Positions 1-8,404 of a DNA stretch of 64,000 nt are shown one piece after another; within the stretch, counting starts at the first letter, position 1, and each line of letters opens with the position of its first letter. The DNA is from Chloroherpetonaceae bacterium (GTDB lineage Bacteria > Bacteroidota > Chlorobiia > Chlorobiales > Thermochlorobacteraceae), in NCBI GenBank assembly GCA_025055975.1, contig JANWWM010000063.1, positions 1-64,000 on the forward strand, written 5' to 3'. The notes under the pieces were generated by a model that saw nothing but the letters and a program-made list of their open reading frames with translations, was not told the origin of the DNA and did not search any database. A program made the translations under genes and the position numbers.

Positions 1-2
1 CG

Positions 3-356
3 CCGACGGATTTGAGGCTTGGGGGCAATGTCGTTCAGCCCGACATCGTCTTCGTGGCGACCGAACACTTGAACCGCGTCAAAGAACTGGAAATCGTCGG
101 CTACGCGGATTTGGTCGTGGAGATTCTCTCCAAAACCAGCGTCAAGCGCGACCGTCAGACGAAGTTTCGTTTGTATCAAGACGCGAAGATTCCGTCGTAT
201 TGGCTCGTCTCGCCCGACGCCAAGCAAGTTGAACTCTATCGCCTCGCCAAAGACGGCTACGATATGACCGCCGTCTATTCCAGCGACGAAACCCTAAAAC
301 ACGACTTCGGAAACGGGAAAATTCTCGAACTCAAATTGAACGCGATTTTTCAATAA
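3..356 (+). CDS. Uma2-family (DUF820) endonuclease, 5' truncated by window edge
   Basis: The reading frame is open from the first complete codon at base 3, so this is the C-terminal part of a gene that begins outside the window. The visible 117 residues carry the Uma2/DUF820 restriction-endonuclease-like core: QPDIVFV, then LVVEILSKTS about 30 residues later, KFRLYQDAKIPSYWLVSPD, and a YRL strand. The D in PDIV and the E in VVEILS fit the PD-(D/E)XK active-site acids of this family. Members are common in Cyanobacteria, Chloroflexota and FCB genomes, often in many copies, and their cellular role is not settled. It is followed 38 bases later by nuoD and shows no functional link to it. Confidence 0.75.
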   Translation, partial: PTDLRLGGNVVQPDIVFVATEHLNRVKELEIVGYADLVVEILSKTSVKRDRQTKFRLYQDAKIPSYWLVSPDAKQVELYRLAKDGYDMTAVYSSDETLKHDFGNGKILELKLNAIFQ

Positions 357-394
357 CGCTCCGATTTATTTCAACCTCTTAAACTTGAAGCGGT

Positions 395-1708
395 ATGTCC
401 TTGCACGCGAATTCCGAATTTGTCGACGGCGTTGAGCAACTGCCGAAGCCCAAGAAAGACGCGCAAGAGCGTCTCGTCGAGCGTCAGCGCAAAATCTATC
501 AAACGCTTGAAGACCGCGATACGACTTTGCTTGACGACCCGCTCGAATCCACGATGATTCTGAACATGGGTCCGCAACACCCTGCGACGCACGGCGTTTT
601 GCGCGTCGCGCTCAAACTCGACGGCGAAACGGTCGTAAGCGCCGTGCCCGAACTCGGCTACTTGCATCGCGCGATGGAAAAACTCGCCGAGAACAAAACC
701 TTCTACGAATGGATGCCCTACACCGACCGTTTGGACTATATGTCGCCCTACTCCAACAATACCGCGCTGTGTTTGGCAGTCGAGAAACTCGCGGGCATTG
801 AAGTCCCTGAACGCGCCACTTACATTCGCACGCTCGCTTGCGAGATGGCGCGCATTTCGTCGCACTTGCTCTGGCTCGGCACGATGGTGATGGATACGGG
901 CGCGGTCTCAATGTTCCTTTGGACGTTCCAAGAGCGCGAAAAAATCTACGACTTCTTCGATATGCTCACGGGCGCGCGCTTCACGATTTCGCACTGTCGC
1001 GTCGGCGGCGTGGCGAGCGACATCTCGACCGAGACCGTTCAATTCGTCAAAGATTGGGTTAAGCAGTTCCGTCCGAAAATCAAAGAGTGGCGCGGACTTT
1101 TAGACCGCAATCGCATTTTCATCGAGCGAATGGAAGGCATTGGCGTGATTTCAAAAGAAGACGCGATTGACATCGGACTCACAGGTCCAAACCTGCGCGC
1201 CAGCGGCGTTCCTTACGACATTCGCAAAGCCGAACCTTATCTCGCCTACAAAGATTTGCAATTCGATGTGCCAACGGCGGAAAACGGCGATTGCTACGCG
1301 CGCTACCTCGTGCGAATGGAAGAAATGGAGCAAAGCCTTCGCCTCATTGAGCAGTGCCTTCGCAAGATGCCCAAAGGCGACGTGCGCGTCGACAACGCCA
1401 AGCAGGCTTACGCTTGGAAGGGCGAAATCTATCACTCGATGGAAGCCCTCATTCACGACTTTATGATGACGCACGAAGGCTTGCAACTGCCGAAAGGCGA
1501 AGTCTATCACGCCATCGAAGCCCCGAAAGGCGAACTTGGATTTTACATTCAATCCGACGGAAGCGGTTTTCCGTGGCGCTTGAAAATTCGAAGTCCCTCG
1601 TTCTGCAACTTGCAAGCCTTGCCGCACCTGATTGAAGGCGGCTTGATTGCGGACGTCGTCGTCAACATCGGCTCCATTGATCCCGTGATGGGCGAAGCGG
1701 ACAAGTGA
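395..1708 (+). CDS. nuoD: NADH-quinone oxidoreductase subunit D
   Basis: A 437-residue full-length NuoD, the 49-kDa peripheral-arm subunit of respiratory complex I that helps form the quinone site. Diagnostic stretches are NMGPQHPATHGVLR (about residue 54), ELGYLHRAMEK, and the C-terminal SFCNLQALPHLIEGG and NIGSIDPVMGEADK, where the family ends in a near-identical GSIDPVxGExDR. An N-terminal extension of about 50 charged residues precedes the conserved core. No nuoC, nuoE or nuoI lies next to it; the only other nuo gene here is nuoH, 39 kb away on the other strand, so the complex I genes are dispersed. Its stop overlaps a possible GTG start of the following nuclease gene. Confidence 0.95.
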   Translation: MSLHANSEFVDGVEQLPKPKKDAQERLVERQRKIYQTLEDRDTTLLDDPLESTMILNMGPQHPATHGVLRVALKLDGETVVSAVPELGYLHRAMEKLAENKTFYEWMPYTDRLDYMSPYSNNTALCLAVEKLAGIEVPERATYIRTLACEMARISSHLLWLGTMVMDTGAVSMFLWTFQEREKIYDFFDMLTGARFTISHCRVGGVASDISTETVQFVKDWVKQFRPKIKEWRGLLDRNRIFIERMEGIGVISKEDAIDIGLTGPNLRASGVPYDIRKAEPYLAYKDLQFDVPTAENGDCYARYLVRMEEMEQSLRLIEQCLRKMPKGDVRVDNAKQAYAWKGEIYHSMEALIHDFMMTHEGLQLPKGEVYHAIEAPKGELGFYIQSDGSGFPWRLKIRSPSFCNLQALPHLIEGGLIADVVVNIGSIDPVMGEADK

Positions 1709-1710
1709 AA

Positions 1711-2712
1711 ATGGGAGCGCACGTTTTTATCGCAGATAGCGAAACATTCCCAATTCTTCGTGATAATGGCTTTCTTGCCGTTTATCGTGAAGACCAAACA
1801 AGAGATCTTTGGGAGAAAACTCGCGCCGATATTTTAGCGGATTTATGCTGTTTGAGAATCGGGGACAGGATTTTTTTCTATGAAACCAACAGAGGCTTTC
1901 ATGGCATCTACCGCGTGCGTAGCCTTCCATTTACTGACGAGACAAGATTCGGTTCTGTAGGCGCAGACGCGCCATACCGCGTTTTGATAGAGCCGCTTCA
2001 TTACTTCCCAAATCCTGTCTCTGAACTTCGGGTGTTGGGACTGAAAAACTCAGCAAACGAACTCCGTTCGCTTTTCTACAAAAAAGCTCTGCAAAGAGGA
2101 AAAGCCATCACGCATCTTTTTCCTGAAGAGGAAAGGAAACTCACGGAACTTCTCTTGAAAGCAAACGATGGAGAAGCCAAATTAGCAGTGAGTTTGTATG
2201 AGCCTCACGACAAGCCTCCTATCACATTCGATTTAGAGCCAAGCGAAAACGGCGAGGTGAAATACGAAAAAATCTTGGAGGGTTGGTTGATGCAGCACAT
2301 TGATAAGCCCGAATTCAAATGTGATTTATTTCTTAGGGATTTGAACGACATAGAAACCTTTGCAAACTATGTTCCGACCAACATCGCAGGCGGCAACATT
2401 GACGTGATAGTCTATCACAAACGCGCAATGAATGGCGTAGAGATGCGCTACAAAATATCAGTCATAGAGTTAAAGAAAGGAAAAATTGACGAGAGCGCAG
2501 TTATTGAGATTGAGGAATATGTCAAGTGGGCAGGCGAACATCTTGCCAACAATGACGTTGAAATGGTGCAACCTGTGCTTATTGGAAAGAAAGTTAACGA
2601 GCGAGCGATTGCGCGTTGCAAATGCTATGGAATCAGCGGTCGCAAGCCTATCCTAATTGAGTATGCGATCTTGCCGAACTACCAAATTAGTTTCTCGAGA
2701 AAGGACTACTGA
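1711..2712 (+). CDS. EVE-like domain plus NucS/DUF91-like endonuclease (putative restriction enzyme)
   Basis: A protein of 333 residues from ATG 1711; GTG 1705, overlapping the nuoD stop, is the alternative start. The N-terminal ~130 residues (HVFIADSETF, then CLRIGDRIFFYET and GFHGIYRVRS) look like an EVE/PUA-type fold, a domain known to read modified DNA bases. The C-terminal half has a NucS/DUF91-like PD-(D/E)XK pattern: an E-x-x-LEGWL helix near 190, GGNIDVIVYH (acidic residue) and VIELKKGKIDE (E-L-K). It overlaps the first methyltransferase by one base (TGATG), so the two are probably co-transcribed. The gene is clearly richer in AT and in AGA, AAT, TAT and GAT codons than its neighbours, which points to recent acquisition. 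Family assignment is by motif reading only. Confidence 0.6.
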   Translation: MGAHVFIADSETFPILRDNGFLAVYREDQTRDLWEKTRADILADLCCLRIGDRIFFYETNRGFHGIYRVRSLPFTDETRFGSVGADAPYRVLIEPLHYFPNPVSELRVLGLKNSANELRSLFYKKALQRGKAITHLFPEEERKLTELLLKANDGEAKLAVSLYEPHDKPPITFDLEPSENGEVKYEKILEGWLMQHIDKPEFKCDLFLRDLNDIETFANYVPTNIAGGNIDVIVYHKRAMNGVEMRYKISVIELKKGKIDESAVIEIEEYVKWAGEHLANNDVEMVQPVLIGKKVNERAIARCKCYGISGRKPILIEYAILPNYQISFSRKDY

Positions 2713-3593
2713 TGCTCAACAAGTTTCTCAACAAAATCATCTGTGGCGACGCGCTTCAAACGCTTGCGCTCCTTCCTGAAAATTCCGTCCACCTCATCAT
2801 CACCTCGCCGCCCTACAACTTGAACGTTCAATACGCCAATCATCACGACGAACTCCCCTACGAAGAATACCTCGCGTGGATGGCAAAAGTCTGGGCGGAG
2901 TGTCATCGCGTTCTGGTCGAGGGCGGCAGACTTTGCATCAACATCGGCGAAAACAAACGGCAGAACATCAGCGTCCCCACGTTCAGCGCGTTCATTCAGC
3001 AATGCGTCGAGCTTAAAATGCTCTACCGTGGCACGATCATTTGGAACAAGAACAGCGCCGCCAAACATTGCGCGTGGGGCAGTTGGAACAGCCCGTCGAA
3101 TCCGCATCTCGTTCCCCGACACGAATACATCATCGTTTTTTCGAAGGGCAGATACAAGTTAGATGGCAAAGAGAGCGACAACACGCTCGATAGCGACGGC
3201 AAAGAGTTTATGGAAAGCACGCGCAGCGTTTGGAGTTTTGGAACGGAAAGCCGCCAGCGCATCGGACATCCCGCGCCGTTTCCTGTCGCGCTTCCGCGCC
3301 GATTGATTCAATTCTATTCATACAAACGTCAAATCGTTTTGGATCCCTTTGCGGGAAGCGGCACGACGGGCGTTGCCGCGCTTCTCTTGGAACGACGATT
3401 CATTTTGATCGACAACTCGAAAACCTATTGCGATCTTGCTTGTTCGCGCCTGAACGAACTCGCCGCGCAACAACGATTGTTCGCCGATTCCATCTCTCGC
3501 GTCGAGACGATTGAGCTTTCCGACATCGCAAGCGATATTGCCATCAACGCAACGCTTCATGCCAATGGACTCCATAACTCCGACGCTTTTTGA
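2712..3593 (+). CDS. DNA methyltransferase, N6-adenine/N4-cytosine type (beta order)
   Basis: A 293-residue site-specific DNA methyltransferase. The catalytic motif IV TSPPYN is at residues 31-36, near the N terminus, and the SAM-binding motif I (LDPFAGSGTTG) near residue 212. This IV-before-I order is the beta class, whose members methylate adenine N6 or cytosine N4. The sequence also has NKNSAAKHCAWGSW and HEYIIVFSKG, typical of small restriction-associated enzymes. The start overlaps the nuclease stop, and a second methyltransferase follows with overlap. Base composition is closer to the genome average than that of the nuclease. The recognition sequence cannot be read from the protein. Confidence 0.88.
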   Translation: MLNKFLNKIICGDALQTLALLPENSVHLIITSPPYNLNVQYANHHDELPYEEYLAWMAKVWAECHRVLVEGGRLCINIGENKRQNISVPTFSAFIQQCVELKMLYRGTIIWNKNSAAKHCAWGSWNSPSNPHLVPRHEYIIVFSKGRYKLDGKESDNTLDSDGKEFMESTRSVWSFGTESRQRIGHPAPFPVALPRRLIQFYSYKRQIVLDPFAGSGTTGVAALLLERRFILIDNSKTYCDLACSRLNELAAQQRLFADSISRVETIELSDIASDIAINATLHANGLHNSDAF

Positions 3594-4683
3594 AAATGAC
3601 GCGGCATTGAACGCCTGCGACGACCCTCCGATCAAAAACGGCGAAAGCCTTTCATCGCTCGTGGAGCGGCTTTTGTCGCAAGAAAGTTTGGCGCATGTCA
3701 AGCGCGAGGTTTCCAACTTGCGTCAGCGATGCGAATCGGCTTGCGACCGCGCGCGGAACGGCGCGTCTGAACTCGCCGACGCGAGCGTCAGTCCGAGCGT
3801 TCTTCTGACGCAACTCGACCAAATTCTCGACGCGCAAACGCTGGAACGCGCGCGCTATTATCTCAAACGCCTCAAAAAATCGCTCACCGAAGTCAAGACG
3901 AGCGCCATCAACGACTTGAATCTCAATCAATGGCAGGAATACGACGACGTTTTGACCGACAGCCTGTGGTTGCTCGGCAAGCGCGATTCGTCGGGCGCGC
4001 ACCACGCGGGTTATTGGGGAAATTTCGTTCCTGAAATTCCGCGCCAATTTTTCAAACGCTACACGAAGAAAGGCGATTGGGTTTTAGATGCGTTTCTCGG
4101 AAGCGGCACGACCCTGATTGAATGTCGCAGGCAAGGCAGAAACGGCGTTGGCGTTGAACTGCAACCTCGCGTCGCGTCTCTTGCCGAATCCGCGATTGCG
4201 AGCGAGCCGAATCCGCGCGGCATTCAAACGCACGTCATCGTGGGCGATGCCGCAGCGCTGAATTACGAAGCGGAACTTGCGCGCATCGGCATCAAGCGCG
4301 TTCAACTTCTCATCATGCACCCGCCGTATTGGGACATCATCAAGTTCAGCGACGACGCGCGCGACCTTTCCAACGCCCAAAGCCTCGATGCGTTCTTGGC
4401 GATGTTGGGCAAGGTGATTGACGGAACTTATCCCGTCTTGGACGACGGTCGTTACTTTGCGCTCGTCATCGGCGACAAGTATTCGGGCGGCGAGTGGATT
4501 CCGCTCGGATTTTATTCGATGCAAGAAGCCTTGAAGCGCGGCTATAAACTCAAATCCATCATCGTCAAAAATTTTGAGGAAACCAGAGGCAAGCGCAATC
4601 AGCGAGAACTGTGGCGATACCGCGCGCTCGTTGGCGGTTTCTACGTGTTCAAGCACGAATACGTTTTTCTGTTCGTGAAATGA
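3559..4683 (+). CDS. Second DNA methyltransferase (HPPYW motif)
   Basis: A 374-residue protein from ATG 3559; the frame is open upstream to a TTG at 3511, but that would overlap the preceding gene by 83 bases and adds no conserved sequence. A helical N-terminal region of about 150 residues (SLVERLLSQESL, EVSNLRQRCESACDRAR) precedes motif I (VLDAFLGSGTTLIECR, about 174-189) and a catalytic motif IV written HPPYW instead of the usual (D/N/S)PPY (about 253). The order I then IV differs from the first methyltransferase, so the two are not duplicates. Paired methyltransferases next to one nuclease often serve asymmetric recognition sites, one enzyme per strand; that is inference here. The conserved end is GFYVFKHEYVFLFVK. 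Confidence 0.8.
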   Translation: MPMDSITPTLFENDAALNACDDPPIKNGESLSSLVERLLSQESLAHVKREVSNLRQRCESACDRARNGASELADASVSPSVLLTQLDQILDAQTLERARYYLKRLKKSLTEVKTSAINDLNLNQWQEYDDVLTDSLWLLGKRDSSGAHHAGYWGNFVPEIPRQFFKRYTKKGDWVLDAFLGSGTTLIECRRQGRNGVGVELQPRVASLAESAIASEPNPRGIQTHVIVGDAAALNYEAELARIGIKRVQLLIMHPPYWDIIKFSDDARDLSNAQSLDAFLAMLGKVIDGTYPVLDDGRYFALVIGDKYSGGEWIPLGFYSMQEALKRGYKLKSIIVKNFEETRGKRNQRELWRYRALVGGFYVFKHEYVFLFVK

Positions 4684-4718
4684 CGCTCCCGCGCTCGAAA
4701 CGACTTTTCCAAACTTTC

Positions 4719-4726
4719 TAACTTTT
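4719..4726 (+). promoter_or_regulatory. -7 element TAACTTTT upstream of tenA
   Basis: Matches TAnnTTTG at seven of eight positions, 29 bases before the tenA start. No clear -33 TTG is visible. It belongs to the recurrent series described in the findings. Confidence 0.35.
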
Positions 4727-4755
4727 CCAATTCAAACCTTCGCTTTTCTCCAACA

Positions 4756-5421
4756 ATGCGCTTTGCGACGACGCTTTGGAACGACATCGCGCCGATTTAC
4801 GAGGCGATTTTGGCGCATCCGTTCAACCAAGAACTGACGAGCGGAACGCTCTCGAAGGAGCGGTTCGAGTTCTACATCAAGCAAGACGCGCTTTACTTGA
4901 TGGATTTCGCCAAAGCGCTCTCCATCGTTGCGGCAAAGTCGGAGGGCGCGTCGCGCATCGTGGATTTCGTCAAGTTTGCGGAGGGGGCGATCGTCGCCGA
5001 GCGCGGCTTGCACGAGTTTTATTTGGAGTTTTACGGCACAACCCTCGACGTGAGTTACGCTCCCGCTTGCTTCGCCTATACGAACTATATGCTAGCGACA
5101 GCCGCGCTGCGCAGTTACGAGGAAGGCGTCGCTGCGCTTCTGCCATGTTTTTGGATTTACCGCGAAGTCGGAAATCACGTCTTCGCTCGCGCTTCCGCGC
5201 TTGCTGAATACGACAAGAACCCTTACAGGAAATGGATTGAGCAGTATTCCAGTCCCGAATTCAGCGCGGTCGTCGACAAAATGATCGCCATAACCGACGA
5301 GGTCGCTAGCGACGCGACGGAGAAAACGCGAGCCAAAATGCGCGACGCTTTCGTCGTCAGTTCGCGCTTGGAGTGGCTGTTTTGGGATAGCGCCTATCGC
5401 TTGGAAGCGTGGAAGCCGTAG
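4756..5421 (+). CDS. tenA: TenA-family aminopyrimidine aminohydrolase (thiaminase II)
   Basis: A 221-residue TenA, the usual family length. These enzymes hydrolyse the amino group of degraded thiamine pyrimidines, returning hydroxymethylpyrimidine to thiamine synthesis. Visible hallmarks are the N-terminal LWNDIAPIYEAILAHPFNQEL, the helix FYIKQDALYLMDF, the catalytic cysteine C131 in LLPCFWIY, and the C-terminal RLEWLFWDSAY with the conserved glutamate. The active-site cysteine places it in the TenA_C subclass. It stands alone: no other thi gene lies nearby, and it is convergent with the YfhO-like gene 13 bases downstream. ATG 4756 is the first start in frame and lies 29 bases after a plausible -7 element. 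Confidence 0.9.
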   Translation: MRFATTLWNDIAPIYEAILAHPFNQELTSGTLSKERFEFYIKQDALYLMDFAKALSIVAAKSEGASRIVDFVKFAEGAIVAERGLHEFYLEFYGTTLDVSYAPACFAYTNYMLATAALRSYEEGVAALLPCFWIYREVGNHVFARASALAEYDKNPYRKWIEQYSSPEFSAVVDKMIAITDEVASDATEKTRAKMRDAFVVSSRLEWLFWDSAYRLEAWKP

Positions 5422-5434
5422 CTCTTTTGCTCGC

Positions 5435-8011
5435 TCAATTCGTTTGGCGTTCTCGCCACGCCATCGCGCCCGACGTGACCAACGCCAGCGCGACCAAAGC
5501 GTTGGCGACGATCGCCAGAACTCTGCCAACATTAAACGCTTGCGATTCGTAAATGAACTTCACCTCTCGCGTTCCTTTGGGCACGACGACCCCGCGAAAC
5601 GCATAGTTGGTCTTGTAAATCGGCGTTTCTTGCCCGTCAATCAAGCATTTCCAGCCTTTGTCGTAAAAAATTTCGCTCACGAAAAGGAAGTTGTCGCCGC
5701 TCGCCTTCACGATGAAATCGAGATGATGAATCCCTGCGCTTTTGAGCGCGACGCTGGCGAGGCTATCAGGCGCGTCGATTTTTGGCGCGTCTTGTTCCAC
5801 GAAGGCTTTTTCTCGCGGATTGAAATCTTGATTCCGAATGTGGTTCAAAATTTCAGGAACGCTCGCCTTCTCGACGGATTTGACGAGCCAAGCGCGCGGC
5901 GTTGGATTTTCGCGTTCAAACACGATTCGGCTTCCTTCAAACGCCGTCTTGAAGCCCTCGAGCGACGTGGGCTTATCGACGATGACGTATTTCAGGTTGA
6001 GCAAATCCATCAAAACGGGATTCGTGAAAAATGTTGGCGTTTCGGCGTTGCCGCTGCCGAAGAGTTCGATGAGGTCTTGGTAAATCCGCATCTTCGCGCC
6101 TTGATAGCCGCCGACGGATTCCAAGCGGAAGTAGGCGTGCCAATTCGCGTCGTTGTCGCGCAGCAGCGGCAAGATTCGAAACTTCGTCGAGTCCTTTTCA
6201 AGAAAGGCGACGTAGTCGGGCTTCTCGAAGACTTTTTTCTCTTCCCGCTTCGGTTGCGCGCCTTGCATCAGTTGCGCATCGGCGCGCCAAAAGTCGATGA
6301 CGACCATCGCCATCAACGCGCCTCGAAATGCGTTCTTCGGGAGTTTGCGCTCGATGAAGAAATGCGCGAGCGTCATCAGCGCGCCGAGCATCAGAAGGGA
6401 AATCGTCATGTCCGATTTCGCCATTTCGAAGATTTTGAACTGCGATTCGTAGGCTTGAATGACGGCGGGATTTCGATATTGCGCCACGAGTTCCTTGCCT
6501 CTGTCGCTCCTTGCGATTTGCTCCACGTAACTTTGCTTGCACCCCGAAAAGCCCAAGATTCCAACGAGCGCGACGGCGACGCTGGCGTAAGCGAACTTCC
6601 GAAACATCGATTTCGCTTCTTCGCTCGCGTTTTCGCGCAGGTCGCCAATCGCTTTCAAGCCGTAGCCCGCGAGCGCGCACGCCGAAAGCGCCAAGAGAAT
6701 CAAAATCATCGACGGGGCGCGGAACTTGTTGAAGAACGGCGCGAAGTAAAAGAGCAAATCGTAGAGAAGCGGAAAGTGTTTGCCAAACGAGACGAGCAGC
6801 GAGAACGCGCCGACGATGCACAGCGCTTGGACGAACCTGTCGCGCCGCCAATAAACCGCGCCGATGAGCGCCAAGACGAGAATCGTCGCGCCAAAAAATT
6901 GCGGGCAAGCCGTGAACGGTTGCGGTCCCCAATAACTCGCGTTGCCGTAGCCGAAATACGACGGAACGAAAAAGGTCAGAACTTCTTCCACGCCAAATGA
7001 CCAACTGGTCGCGTAGTCATAACTCAATCCGCCCTTCGCGTCGGCTTTGTTTTGCGGGGGCTGTTTTTCGCTCGCAAGTTCGGGATAAAGCGTCGTAACG
7101 CTCGCCGAGCCGCGAATCGAGTAGGGAGAGTATTCGGCGACGGCAAGGTATGTGTCGGCATACATCGCCGCCGCAAGCAACGCCGCCACGGCAAATCCGC
7201 CCGCCGAGCGCAGCCACGGCGCGAGCGGCTCTTTCTTGACGAGCGCGTAGAGAAGCTCGACCAAAAGGCAGATTGCCACGAAAAGTCCGCCGTAGTAAAT
7301 CATCTGCACGTGCGTCGCGCCGAAAAGCATCGAGAGGACGCACGACAGGAGCGCGACGTTGAGCGAGAGCGATTTCCAATTCTCCGACCGCCGCAAACGC
7401 TCCGCGAAAACGAGCAAATACGGGTAGCATGCGGCGGAGACGATTTTCGTGTTGTGTCCGACCGTAATCCACACGACCGAGATGGTCGTAAGCAACGCGC
7501 CAACTGCGCCCACGAGCGCTTGAAACGGCGAGCATTCTTTCAATCGCAAGAGCCAATAAACGCCCGCGCCGTAGAGGAAATAGAAGAACGCGAGCGAAGA
7601 GCCTTCGGGGTTGGGCAGCGGCGCGGCGAGGACTTTCAGAACGCCTTTCCAAACGATTGCGTAGACGAGGTCATACCATCGGTCGCCCTGCACGAACAAA
7701 CTTCCGAGCGATGGCATGCCGCTGAAAATGTAGGGCGTCCACTGCGGTTGAACGCCTTGCGCTTTCGCGTCTTCGACGAACGTGCGCATCGCCAACGACG
7801 CGGTGTTGTCGGGCACGACGAACGTCTTGCCTTGAAAAACGACGGGCGCGAAAAAGGCGAGCGCGAGAATCAAAAGAAAGAGAACGGCGGCGAGGTCTTG
7901 ATATCTTTCGGGTATCAGGTCGGTTTCGGGCGCGAGCGATTTTTTCGGTTTCGATGTTTTGGCGGAGAACGCTTTTCCGCTTTGCGCTTTTGACGGCGTG
8001 GATTGCGACAT
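5435..8011 (-). CDS. YfhO-family polytopic membrane protein
   Basis: About 858 residues from ATG 8011; an open frame runs 24 codons further up, but a good -7 box at 8044-8051 lies inside that extension, so 8011 is preferred. A short charged N terminus is followed by a membrane segment (AAVLFLLILALAFFAPVVF) and the lumenal/periplasmic motif VPDNTASLAMRTF; about a dozen hydrophobic segments follow to residue ~560. After that comes a soluble domain (YVAFLEKDSTKFRILPLL, GYQGAKMRIYQDL, LKYVIVD) and a final membrane helix. This matches the YfhO/DUF family of GT-C-like membrane proteins, some of which glycosylate lipoteichoic acid in Firmicutes. The substrate in FCB bacteria is unknown. Confidence 0.8.
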   Translation of the reverse strand: MSQSTPSKAQSGKAFSAKTSKPKKSLAPETDLIPERYQDLAAVLFLLILALAFFAPVVFQGKTFVVPDNTASLAMRTFVEDAKAQGVQPQWTPYIFSGMPSLGSLFVQGDRWYDLVYAIVWKGVLKVLAAPLPNPEGSSLAFFYFLYGAGVYWLLRLKECSPFQALVGAVGALLTTISVVWITVGHNTKIVSAACYPYLLVFAERLRRSENWKSLSLNVALLSCVLSMLFGATHVQMIYYGGLFVAICLLVELLYALVKKEPLAPWLRSAGGFAVAALLAAAMYADTYLAVAEYSPYSIRGSASVTTLYPELASEKQPPQNKADAKGGLSYDYATSWSFGVEEVLTFFVPSYFGYGNASYWGPQPFTACPQFFGATILVLALIGAVYWRRDRFVQALCIVGAFSLLVSFGKHFPLLYDLLFYFAPFFNKFRAPSMILILLALSACALAGYGLKAIGDLRENASEEAKSMFRKFAYASVAVALVGILGFSGCKQSYVEQIARSDRGKELVAQYRNPAVIQAYESQFKIFEMAKSDMTISLLMLGALMTLAHFFIERKLPKNAFRGALMAMVVIDFWRADAQLMQGAQPKREEKKVFEKPDYVAFLEKDSTKFRILPLLRDNDANWHAYFRLESVGGYQGAKMRIYQDLIELFGSGNAETPTFFTNPVLMDLLNLKYVIVDKPTSLEGFKTAFEGSRIVFERENPTPRAWLVKSVEKASVPEILNHIRNQDFNPREKAFVEQDAPKIDAPDSLASVALKSAGIHHLDFIVKASGDNFLFVSEIFYDKGWKCLIDGQETPIYKTNYAFRGVVVPKGTREVKFIYESQAFNVGRVLAIVANALVALALVTSGAMAWRERQTN

Positions 8012-8043
8012 TTTGAAGCGACGGTGACATTTCAAATGAAGCG

Positions 8044-8051
8044 CAAATCTA
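8044..8051 (-). promoter_or_regulatory. -7 element TAGATTTG for the YfhO-like gene
   Basis: Read on the minus strand the octamer is a perfect TAnnTTTG, 32 bases before ATG 8011. It supports 8011 over the longer open frame. Confidence 0.5.
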
Positions 8052-8113
8052 CGAAAAGGAATCGACGCGCGCTCGCGGTTCAAGCGGGTTTTGATTTTTC
8101 GCGTTCATCGCTT

Positions 8114-8121
8114 TATCTTTG
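8114..8121 (+). promoter_or_regulatory. -7 element TATCTTTG upstream of tRNA-Gln
   Basis: Perfect TAnnTTTG on the plus strand. It is about 157 bases before the tRNA, so transcription from here would give a long 5' leader. No other candidate gene lies between. Confidence 0.35.
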
Positions 8122-8278
8122 CGCCACGATTTGAAGTTCGGACGCGACCGCTCGCCCCTCATTCGCGGGGAACAGCGAAAAACAATCCTGACTCTCTACT
8201 TGCGCAGCAATTGGCGACGCTTCCGAAGGAAGAAAACGACGTCGCCGCGAGCGAGCGTCCGCTTTTGACGCGGTTGAT

Positions 8279-8350
8279 TGGGGTGTCGCCAAGCGGTAAG
8301 GCATCGGCCTTTGGAGCCGACATTCCTAGGTTCGAATCCTAGCACCCCAG
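8279..8350 (+). tRNA. tRNA-Gln (anticodon TTG)
   Basis: The cloverleaf can be drawn by eye. The acceptor stem TGGGGTG pairs with CACCCCA and the discriminator is G at 8350. The D arm is GCC..GGC. The anticodon stem is TCGGC/GCCGA with loop CTTTGGA, giving anticodon TTG (Gln). The T arm carries the GGTTCGAATCC core. CCA is not encoded; cga follows. A rho-independent terminator begins 7 bases downstream. Confidence 0.95.
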
Positions 8351-8356
8351 CGAGCC

Positions 8357-8386
8357 AAGCCCGTTTCCGAGCGGGCTTTTTTGTTT
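8357..8386 (+). terminator. Rho-independent terminator after tRNA-Gln
   Basis: Perfect 7-bp stem AAGCCCG (8357-8363) and CGGGCTT (8372-8378), an 8-base loop and a run of T. It separates the tRNA from rlmN. Confidence 0.85.
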
Positions 8387-8404
8387 TCTTGGAGATTGAC
8401 CGCA

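Noticed and set aside
2712-4683. The two methyltransferase genes as halves of one frameshifted gene
   Set aside because: Each has its own SAM motif I and catalytic PPY motif, in opposite order, so both are complete.
8091-8342. Open frame of 83 codons across the tRNA-Gln region
   Set aside because: It runs through the whole tRNA and shows no protein motif.
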